Part shown: positions 24,546-32,800 of the stretch, piece by piece | How the letters are laid out: every line of letters starts with the position of its first letter | How positions within the stretch are numbered: the first letter of the stretch is position 1 | Assembly: GCA_020444475.1 (NCBI GenBank) | Contig: JAHLKV010000001.1 | Span: 744,001 to 808,000 of the forward strand | DNA from: a bacterium | Lineage (GTDB): Bacteria; Zixibacteria; MSB-5A5; GN15; FEB-12 | DNA length: 64,000 bases | Reading direction: 5' to 3' | Program-made: the position numbers and the translations under genes | The notes under the pieces: generated by a model | The model's database searches: none | The model's input: only the letters and a program-made list of their open reading frames with translations | What the model was told of the DNA's origin: nothing

Positions 24546-25660
24546 GATATCTCGACGAGTTCCGCGACCCCGTACTGGCACAAGGCATTCTTCGCCGAAT
24601 CAGGCAGACCGTCACTCGTCCGTGGCGGCTGATGGAGGTTTGTGGCGGCCAGACGCACTCTATCGTCCGCAACGGCATCGACCAGTTGCTGCCCGATCGC
24701 ATAGAACTGATTCATGGCCCCGGCTGCCCGGTGTGTGTGACACCGCTCTCGACGATCGACACCGCCCTCGAGATCGCTGCGCGTGACAACGTCGCCTTCA
24801 TGACCTACGCCGACATGCTCCGCGTTCCGGGCTCTTCAGCCGACCTGTCGAGCCTGAAAGCAATGGGTGCGGATGTGCGGGTGGTTGCCTCGCCGCTTGA
24901 AGCGGTCTCCCTCGCCGAGTCACTGTCCGGGAAGGAGATTGTCTTTCTCGCCATCGGGTTCGAGACCACCGCTCCGGCCAGCGCTATGGCTGTACTTCAG
25001 GCCGAGCGGAGGAAACTTAACAACTTGTCTCTTCTGGTCGCGCACGTGCTGATCCCGCCGGCGATGGCGGCGCTGTTGCAGGCTGAGGATAATCGCGTCG
25101 ATGCCTACCTTGCCGCCGGACATGTCTGCACCATCACCGGAATGACGCCATACGAGAATCTGGTCGCCAGGTACCGCGTTCCGGTGGTGGTAACCGGATT
25201 CGAACCGGTCGATCTGCTGGCTGGCATCCTGTCAGCGGTCCAGCAGCTCGAGTCGGGTCAATGCCGCGTCGATAATCAATACGCCCGTGCTGTCTCGACC
25301 GAAGGGAACACCTCGGCGCGGGCAGCGGTGGAGCGCGTGTTTGAAATCACCGACCGGGAGTGGCGCGGCATGGGCGTCATCCCTTCCAGTGGGCTTCAAC
25401 TGCGATCGGAATACTCGCACTTCGATGCCGAACGGCGATTCGGTATCGAGCGACGTGAGACTCGGTCGTCCTCGCGTTGTATAAGCGGCGAGATCCTTCG
25501 CGGTCTCAGGAAACCAACCGCCTGCCCGGAGTTTGGAATCGCCTGCACGCCCACAACCCCACTGGGTGCGACCATGGTGTCATCCGAGGGCGCCTGTGCG
25601 GCCTACTTCAAGTATCATCGCACGCACGCGGAGGATAAGAGCGGGGAAGCACAACCATGA
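24542..25660 (+). CDS. hypD: HypD Fe(CN)2CO assembly scaffold
   Basis: 372 aa. Conserved motifs are MEVCGGQTHSIVRNG (Cys34), HGPGCPVCVTP (Cys62, Cys65), FLAIGFETTAPASAM and GHVCTITG, with C-terminal cysteines that hold a 4Fe-4S cluster (RCISGEILRG, PTACPEFGIACTP). With HypC and HypE it builds the Fe(CN)2CO moiety. It overlaps both neighbours by 4 nt. Confidence 0.96.
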   Translation: MRYLDEFRDPVLAQGILRRIRQTVTRPWRLMEVCGGQTHSIVRNGIDQLLPDRIELIHGPGCPVCVTPLSTIDTALEIAARDNVAFMTYADMLRVPGSSADLSSLKAMGADVRVVASPLEAVSLAESLSGKEIVFLAIGFETTAPASAMAVLQAERRKLNNLSLLVAHVLIPPAMAALLQAEDNRVDAYLAAGHVCTITGMTPYENLVARYRVPVVVTGFEPVDLLAGILSAVQQLESGQCRVDNQYARAVSTEGNTSARAAVERVFEITDREWRGMGVIPSSGLQLRSEYSHFDAERRFGIERRETRSSSRCISGEILRGLRKPTACPEFGIACTPTTPLGATMVSSEGACAAYFKYHRTHAEDKSGEAQP

Positions 25661-26724
25661 GCGCAAACGAAAAAAAGAGCACCCACGGCTCGTGTCCGCT
25701 CCCTTTCAATCACTCCGACGTTATCCGGCTGAGTCACGGCGCGGGAGGCCAGATGACATCGAACCTGATCAGGGACGTAATCCTCCGACACTTCGGCAAT
25801 CCTATCCTGGACAAACTGGGCGACAGCGCCGAACTTCACGTCCAGAACCGTCGTCTGGCCTTCACGACCGACTCGTTTGTCGTCAATCCTCTCTTTTTCC
25901 CGGGCGGCAATATTGGAGATTTGGCGGTCAACGGAACCGTCAACGATCTCGCCGTCTCGGGCGCACGGGCGCTGTACCTGAGTATCGGGTTCATAATCGA
26001 AGAAGGGCTGGCCGTTGGTGAGTTCGATACTATAGTCGAGACGATGCAGCGAGCCGCCGGTGCGGCCGGCGTGACCATCGTAACCGGCGATACGAAAGTC
26101 GTCGATCACGGCAAGGGAGACAAGATATTCATCAACACGTCCGGCATCGGCGTGTTCGATCATGATTTTATCCTCGATCCGCGACACGTAGAACCGAGTG
26201 ACGTAGTGATCGTCAGCGGCCCGATCGGCAATCATGGCATCGCCGTCCTGTCGAAACGAGAGGGATTCTCGTTCGGCACCGATGTCGTCAGCGACACCGC
26301 GCCACTCGGCGGGCTCACGGAGGCGTTGCTTCGAGCCTGCGGCAACCGCCTCCGCGTCATGCGAGATCCCACCCGGGGAGGAATCGCCGCAAGCTTAAAT
26401 GAATTTGCGGAGAGGGCGCAGGTTGAGATTGAACTCGATGAAACGTCGCTCCCCATAGATCCTCCGGTCGCTGGCGCCTGCGAATTGCTCGGAATCGACC
26501 CACTGCACGTAGCTAACGAAGGGAAACTCGTGGTCATTGTTGCGGCCGAACTCGCGGAAGAGGCTTTGGCCGCCCTGCGGGAGCTCGAAATCGGTCGGGA
26601 GGCGTGCGTTATTGGAAGAGTCGGCGGGAAACGCGCGCCCGGACGGGTGGTCCTGCGCACCCTTCTCGGCGTGAGACGCGTGGTCGACCCGCCTGTTGGC
26701 GAGCAACTCCCCCGAATCTGCTGA
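25657..26724 (+). CDS. hypE: HypE thiocarbamate dehydratase
   Basis: 355 aa. AIR-synthase/PurM fold: LSHGAGGQMTSNLI, DSFVVNPLFFPGGNIGDLAVNGTVNDLAVSGA, RDPTRGGIAASLNEFA. It ends in PRIC, the conserved C-terminal cysteine that is carbamoylated by HypF and then dehydrated to a thiocyanate, the source of the CN ligands. It is the last gene of the operon. Its stop lies 4 bp from the stop of the convergent gene, leaving no room for a separate terminator. Confidence 0.96.
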   Translation: MSANEKKSTHGSCPLPFNHSDVIRLSHGAGGQMTSNLIRDVILRHFGNPILDKLGDSAELHVQNRRLAFTTDSFVVNPLFFPGGNIGDLAVNGTVNDLAVSGARALYLSIGFIIEEGLAVGEFDTIVETMQRAAGAAGVTIVTGDTKVVDHGKGDKIFINTSGIGVFDHDFILDPRHVEPSDVVIVSGPIGNHGIAVLSKREGFSFGTDVVSDTAPLGGLTEALLRACGNRLRVMRDPTRGGIAASLNEFAERAQVEIELDETSLPIDPPVAGACELLGIDPLHVANEGKLVVIVAAELAEEALAALRELEIGREACVIGRVGGKRAPGRVVLRTLLGVRRVVDPPVGEQLPRIC

Positions 26725-26728
26725 GTGC

Positions 26729-28453
26729 TTATCGCGACGTCTGCCGCGCAGCGAGTCGTCGGACAGCATCTTTGAATCGCGGGTGGCGATTGCACAAGAG
26801 CACGAACCGCCGCTCATGCTTCCCCCCCTTGGCCCGGACGATTTGTCCCAGCTGCTTTCGCTCTTCCGATGTCCAGCTGCGTAAGTCGGGAATCATTGCC
26901 ACCAACGGCGCCATTCGCGAGAGCGCCGTCCGCTCATCATCGGTCCATCGCCGCAGATCCCGAATCCCGAGCAGCTTCTGCACCTTCGGAACAGTGTCCG
27001 CAATACCGGTTCTTCGATCCCCGTCATAGTTGTCAGCGAAGTACCTGGTAACGGTGTAGCCAAGGTTGATGATCGATGTCTCTTTCCAGTCCTCTATCCG
27101 ACTGCCATCGGTCAGCAGAACCACGTCGCTCACGGACAGCCGCCGCATGGTGGCAAGCGGCGTACGATACTTCCTGTCTGCCCGCTGCTTCTCTGCCTCA
27201 CGCTCGGCGAGCTTGCGCACCGCCGGATCCACGGCACGGAACCCCAGCTTGTTGTAGAACCAGAACGCGCCCGAAAGCAACGCCTCATCCTCGCCGTAGC
27301 CCATCTGCGTGTTGCGCACGAGGAAGATTCGCGAACCGAAGTGCCGGTAGAACAGACGGAAGTACTGCTCGATCGTAAACGCCGATTCTCCCGCGCGAAA
27401 GGCCGGGAAGATATTGATTGCGATCTCCACCCGGTCGAACAGCACCGCCGCAACACCATAGCCAATCGGCAGATTGTTGCGCACCAGCAGGGCGCCGAAA
27501 TTCGATTCGATCGGCAGTCGATCTTCGGGACGCATACCGAATAGGAACATCGTCAGTCCCCGCCCCACATCGCAGCGGTAGACCTCCCCCGGACTGGCCA
27601 GTGTCAGAGGGAACAGCTCACGGTTGCGCACCGCCAGAACCTCATTCACGGCCCGAACGCATTCCGCTCCGCGCTTCGCCGACTGCGCCTGCAGACGCGC
27701 CGCCGAACGGCGCAGATCGCCACGAAGATCTTTTGAACGACCGATCATCGGCTCCGTCTGATAGAACGGCTTGCCGCACCTCACCCGCTGCAGCGTCCGT
27801 GAAGCGCGTGAATCTTCCAGATGCCAGACCGTCTCGATATCCAGACGCTCGAAGAAGTGTCGTCGGACGAGATGCGGCAGATCGGCCCGGGCCAGCAGAT
27901 CGACCAGCGTCTTCAGCATCCCGCCGTCCTTGCTTCTCCGCACCGTCGTCAGCCACTCGGCGACGGTCCGTTCCTCATCGTAGTCAAGCGCGTCGTTCTC
28001 CTGCCATGCCACCAGGGAAGGAAGAAAATCCGGGAGAACCTCATCCGCGGCCTTCTCCCCGGCTTCGCCATCCATTTCCATGCGCGCGGCGTGGTTTTCC
28101 AGCAACTGGACGGTCAGTTCATAACTGTAGGGATGCGTGGTAGTCGTCCCGGCCATACCTGAATCATCGAGTTTCCCCGCCTGCCGATCGCGAGTCAGCG
28201 CTCGATAAAGTCGCACCCGGTTGACCATGCTTCTCAATTCACGCTCGACGAGTGACAGAAGAGCGGCATTGTCGGGATAGGCAACCATGAAGCAGAGCAG
28301 ATCGTGGTAAGCGCGTAGCTCTGACGGCCGAAGGATCTTCCGACGGCGCAGCCGGTGCACCAGGGCGAGCTTTTGCTTCGCCGCCGGCTGTCCGAACGTG
28401 CGGACGAGTACTCGAAGCTCACGAATGTCGGACATCACGGATTTGCTCGGCAC
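26729..28453 (-). CDS. Uncharacterised 574-aa protein with a GNAT-like segment
   Basis: 574 aa from a GTG at 28453 with AGAGGAGG just upstream. No signal peptide or membrane helix, so cytoplasmic. Residues 1 to about 270 are charged and mostly helical, with leucine-rich runs. Residues about 300-400 (NFGALLVRNNLPIGYGVAAVLFD, VEIAINIFPAF, YRHFGSRIFLV, GAFWFYNKLGFRAV) look like the core of a GNAT acetyltransferase, including a YNKLGF strand-helix near its end. The C-terminus is basic and helical. I do not recognise the family and name no substrate. Confidence 0.6.
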   Translation of the reverse strand: MPSKSVMSDIRELRVLVRTFGQPAAKQKLALVHRLRRRKILRPSELRAYHDLLCFMVAYPDNAALLSLVERELRSMVNRVRLYRALTRDRQAGKLDDSGMAGTTTTHPYSYELTVQLLENHAARMEMDGEAGEKAADEVLPDFLPSLVAWQENDALDYDEERTVAEWLTTVRRSKDGGMLKTLVDLLARADLPHLVRRHFFERLDIETVWHLEDSRASRTLQRVRCGKPFYQTEPMIGRSKDLRGDLRRSAARLQAQSAKRGAECVRAVNEVLAVRNRELFPLTLASPGEVYRCDVGRGLTMFLFGMRPEDRLPIESNFGALLVRNNLPIGYGVAAVLFDRVEIAINIFPAFRAGESAFTIEQYFRLFYRHFGSRIFLVRNTQMGYGEDEALLSGAFWFYNKLGFRAVDPAVRKLAEREAEKQRADRKYRTPLATMRRLSVSDVVLLTDGSRIEDWKETSIINLGYTVTRYFADNYDGDRRTGIADTVPKVQKLLGIRDLRRWTDDERTALSRMAPLVAMIPDLRSWTSEERKQLGQIVRAKGGKHERRFVLLCNRHPRFKDAVRRLAARQTSR

Positions 28454-28495
28454 CCTGCCTCCTCTCTGGCGGATGGGGGGACGATCAGCGCGCCA

Positions 28496-29071
28496 CTAGT
28501 AGGCGATACCGCTGATCATGATGCTGATATTGGCGTGGTCGAAATCGGCGTCGACAAACTCGTCATCGGACAGCGAGCTGCTTCCGAAGGTCGCGTACAC
28601 ACCGATCTGCCAGTGTTTGGCGAACTCATAACCTCCGCCCAGTAGGAGACCCCCGCCGGGATCGTTACTATCGAAGTCTTCGAACTTGAACGTGTAGAAG
28701 CCGAGTCCAACCGCAGTGAACACGCTTCGACCGACCGGTCCGAAATAGTGATACCAGGTGGCGCCGCTGAATCCCTGACCGATCGACTGATCGCCGAAAT
28801 CCGCCTGCGCACCAACCACATTGGCCTCGTAGACCAGAACATTCTTCTCATCGAATGCGCCGCCGATCACGATGTTCAGAGCAAGCCCGACCTTCGTTTC
28901 CTCAACCGTACCCACCCCGAAAGAAAGCACGGAAACATCCGCCTCATAGTGCGTCGCCGGTGAGAAGCCAAGTCCGCCGCCCAAAACAAAACCCTTCCGC
29001 TGTCCGTCGAATCCATGGGAGGATCCGACCGCTATGAGTAGTACGAGAATCACTACTGCAGATTTCTTCAT
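28496..29071 (-). CDS. Small outer-membrane beta-barrel protein
   Basis: 191 aa with a signal peptide (ending SSHG) and GGAGG before the ATG. The rest alternates aromatic/hydrophobic and polar residues with many glycines (GFVLGGGLGFSPATHY, FTAVGLGFYTFKFE, GGGLLLGGGYEF), as in 8-stranded barrels of the OmpW/OmpX/opacity type. It ends in ISGIAY, with a terminal aromatic residue suited to BAM-dependent insertion. Role unknown. Confidence 0.7.
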   Translation of the reverse strand: MKKSAVVILVLLIAVGSSHGFDGQRKGFVLGGGLGFSPATHYEADVSVLSFGVGTVEETKVGLALNIVIGGAFDEKNVLVYEANVVGAQADFGDQSIGQGFSGATWYHYFGPVGRSVFTAVGLGFYTFKFEDFDSNDPGGGLLLGGGYEFAKHWQIGVYATFGSSSLSDDEFVDADFDHANISIMISGIAY

Positions 29072-29220
29072 GACACCCTCCGTCTGATATACGGACTCCA
29101 GCCAGGATTGAACGATAGTGAAGAATCGTGCCGTTGGAAGGCACGTGCCCTTCCACGGCCCGACTCAAATGTGTGGCCGATGTAATCCAATGTCAACCGG
29201 GAAGAGATTTTGTCGAGGAG

Positions 29221-29547
29221 TTACCGGTGTACCCGGCGCCGCCGTCGCCAATCGGCTGCATGGCGACTGATCCAGTCAAAGACAGCCCGGTCGCCCAGAT
29301 CCCGGCCGGCCTTTTCCGATTCGATCCACTTGTGTTTCTGGATTTCCTGCCACTGATCGGCCATCTCCTTGCGAAGACGAGCCTGACGCCAGTCGGTCGC
29401 ATGGAACTGGAGCCAATGCCGAAGGGCGAATGTCATGCCGACATCCCGGCCCTCATTGCACGAGAGATAATACTTGTGAATCTCGATTGCTTCCCACTCT
29501 TCCGAAGACAGATCTTCGTCGAGCCAACCGCGGTCAATCTCACCCAT
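29221..29547 (-). CDS. Small protein with two copies of a GRDxG...HAxDWR motif
   Basis: 108 aa, acidic N-terminus and basic C-terminus, no export signal. Two related halves are visible: EIHKYYLSCNEGRDVG followed by ALRHWLQFHATDWR, and IQKHKWIESEKAGRDLG followed by VFDWISRHAADWR. The duplicated pattern argues that the frame is coding. The start lacks a strong ribosome site. I do not recognise the family. Confidence 0.5.
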   Translation of the reverse strand: MGEIDRGWLDEDLSSEEWEAIEIHKYYLSCNEGRDVGMTFALRHWLQFHATDWRQARLRKEMADQWQEIQKHKWIESEKAGRDLGDRAVFDWISRHAADWRRRRRVHR

Positions 29548-29696
29548 ACCGTCTCAAGCGTCCCCTTGGTCCGTCAGAAAGCTGTCATACCTCTGTGTAA
29601 GGTATCGGAAAACCGGTCCGAATGCAACACCTTGTTCGCTCGACCACCGGGATTTATGTGCCACCGATTTCGAGACATGGCGCCCGCCCGAAAGGA

Positions 29697-29722
29697 CAGA
29701 CCCCGGCAAATGCCGGGGTCTG
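29697..29722 (-). terminator. GC-rich hairpin after the large G8/dockerin gene
   Basis: CAGACCCCGGC pairs with GCCGGGGTCTG (11 bp, 4-nt loop AAAT). It lies about 90 bp after the stop at 29810 in the minus direction. The following TCCTTTC is only weakly T-rich. It is the only strong structure in the 262-bp gap 29548-29809. Confidence 0.5.
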
Positions 29723-29809
29723 GGTAGGGAACCCGAGGCTGTCTGAGGATCGCGGACAGACTCAGATCGGTATGTAAGCAGGCCTGCCACCACCGTAAGG
29801 TGCAGCCTT

Positions 29810-32800
29810 CTATTCGCACTGCGGCAAACAAGCCGCCGGAGACGGACCACCCAGGAACAGGTAGTTCACCAGGTAGATCAGATCCGAAAGGTCGACACTG
29901 CAGCCGGTGTCACCGTTGACGTTGGCGGACGCCATACACTCAGGAGCCGGCCCGCCCAGGAACAGGTAGTTCACCAGGTAAATGAGGTCAGAGAGATCAA
30001 CCGAATTGCCGGCGTCATTGTTAACATTGCCGGTATTGCCGATACAGCAACCACTCTGCGGACCGCCCAGCGTCAGCCAGCCGAGACTGCCGACACCGTC
30101 GATCGTGACCGTATTCGCCGCCGTATCAACTATGCCGCCAAGCGACTCCCATACTGTTCCGCCGTCGGTCGAACGGTACATCGCGAGTTCCGCTTCCGCA
30201 TTGCCGTTCAATTCTGCGTCGGCGTAGTGGAACGTAAGCGCTGCATTCAAAGCAGTGTTGACCGTCGGGGTCACCTCAAAGCGACGGAGAATGCTGTTGC
30301 CGCCGCCAACCGCCACCGCCTGGCCGGTCACGCGGAGAACCGAGGTCGAACCCGGTGCAGCACCGTTGGCAGTCACCGTCAATCCGAGTCCGCCGAAATC
30401 ATCGGCTACTGACTGAGCAACGTCATGGGTTGTCTGGACCTTGCCCTGCACGACCCAGATCGAGTCTTCAACGATGGTCGCTTCCGGCGCCAGGGTGATC
30501 GTGTACGTGTCCGTTATCAGGATGCTGTCAGCGAGATGCAGTTCACCGTTGACCGTCACGTCCTGACCCATTGTAACGCCCTGATTCCCCAGGATCCGAA
30601 GATCGCCGAGCACGGTCGTGCCGGTCGGAAGCTCCGGACCGGTCGTCACGCCGCCGACCACACTGATGTACTCCACATGGACCGTACTGCCGAAAGCCGG
30701 AGCAGCGGTCAGCTCGCCGGTGGCCCGGCGGATCGTGGCGCTGTCGGCCATCGTCAGAGTCTTATCATTCGCTGCGCCGTTGTTGTCGAATATACCCACC
30801 GACAACGTCAACTCACGGTTTACCGTCGCGTCGGCAGCGAGCGTTACCGTCTGATCGGACGAATAGATCGTCAGATCGCGAATGGTCCCCGGATCGGTCG
30901 GCAGCTCTGGTCCGGTTGTCACGCTCTCCACTGAACTGGTGTAACGAATATCGACGACACCGGCGAAGCTCGGAGCGGATGAAATCGTCCCGGTCGCCCG
31001 CGAGATCAAAGCGCCGTCGGACATCAGCATCGTAACATCCGCGTCGCTGTTGTCAATCGAACCGCTTGTGAGCCGAAGCGTGCTGTCAATCGTCAGGGTC
31101 TGCGCAGTCGAGGCCGTGATGATCACTTCGGCGCTGTTGTTGACCTCAAGGCTGTCGGCCACGAGACGATTACCGGTCAGATCCCACAGCTTGCGGGTAC
31201 TGTTGCCGTTGAAACTAAACTCGATATCGAAGTAGTCGACATCAACAACTTCCTGGTCGGTCGTGGCGCTGCTCGGGTTCCGCTGATAGCGAACCCGGCC
31301 GTCATTGACGATGGTCGGCGGCCACGGTGTGGTCGACGAAGTTGACTTGTAAATGCCACCCCGACTCAGGATGACGATCGACGTATCAAACCAGAGATCA
31401 CTCGTCGTCTCGTTGAACAGAACGCCACCCGAGTCGATCGTGACCGTTCCGGGATTGAACTCCGGGCCGTACGTCGTACTGCCGAGTCCGAGACTCAGGG
31501 TGAGCTGTCCACCCGCCTTGACGTCGATGTTGGCCAGACTGATATCGGACGAGCTGGCATCGGTGAAGATCGCTTCGCCATAGATCGTCATCGGTCCGGT
31601 CGGAGTCGAACCGGTCTGACTGCGCATCCAGTGAGTACCGTTACCGTCGATCATCCGGAACACGGCGCCGGGACCGACCGTGATCGTCAGGTCCTGGTTA
31701 CCGGTCAGGTTGGCGCTTGATGCCCACCGGGCCTCGAAGTCGTCGTCATCGGCCAGGTGAAATTCGCCGCTGATGATGTTCAGGCTGTTCTGAATCCCAA
31801 GTCGCATCCCGTTGCCGCCCGTGGCGACAACCGTCCCGGAATCCTTGGCGATTACGACGTCGCGGAACGACGTCGAACCGGCGGTCGTAGACCAACCCGA
31901 CAGCGTCTGCAGATTACCGCCCGCAAAGTACACATACGCGTTCGTGGCCGACCAACCGGCCGAAAACACGTTGTGCGCCTCGCTGAACAGAGTCATGTCG
32001 CCGTAGATCGTCAGGCGGCTGTCGGCATTCATGTCTATCAGGGCGTCATCGCCACCGAATGTCAGGTTGCCGCACACGGCGTTGGTATCGTCGACACTGA
32101 TCGTGTGACCGGAGACGATCAGAACATCGTCGTCCATCACCGGAATCGCACCGCCGACCCACGTCGCCGGATCAGTCCAGGATCCGGACTGAGCCGAGAT
32201 AGCCTGACCTTCGAGAGCCACACCACCGGCCGTCCACATCGAGAAAGAACCGATTCCAGCCAACGTAATCGTGTTATTGACCGCGTCCACCGTTCCACCT
32301 CGATAGGTCCAGTTGAAGCCACCGTCGGTAGAGGAATAAAGCGAAAGAGAGTCTTCATCGATGCCGTTCAACTCCGACTCGTCGTAATGGAAAACCATCG
32401 TGGCGCCGAGCCCGGTGTTGTTCGCGGCGGAGATGTCGAAATAGCGGCCGATACCCAGCACGCCACCGATCGACTGCGGGTCGTTGGTAACACGGGTCAC
32501 GGTTGTGGTACCCGGCTCCGCGCTCGCAGCCGTCAGCTCGAGTCCCAATCCGGCGAAGTTTTCAGCGACCGACTGGCTGACTGTCTTCGTGGCAAGAACC
32601 GTCCCCTTCACGGTGTAACCGGAGTCCTCCACGATCGAGGCGCCGTCGGCCAGCGTGATAGCGTAACTGTCGGTGTACATATCGCTCCCGTTGACGGCAA
32701 GCACACCGTTGACCGTCATGTCGTCGCCGAGAGTGATCCCCTGGTTGCCGGACATGGTAACGTTGACCAGCGTCGCCGGATCGCTCGGCACTTCGTGGCC

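Noticed and set aside
29830-30020. Repeated GGAACAGGTAGTTCACC blocks (also at 36860 and similar at 57510) considered as CRISPR or mobile repeats
   Set aside because: They code for the conserved VNYLFLGGP part of dockerin-like repeats and are not regularly spaced with unique spacers.
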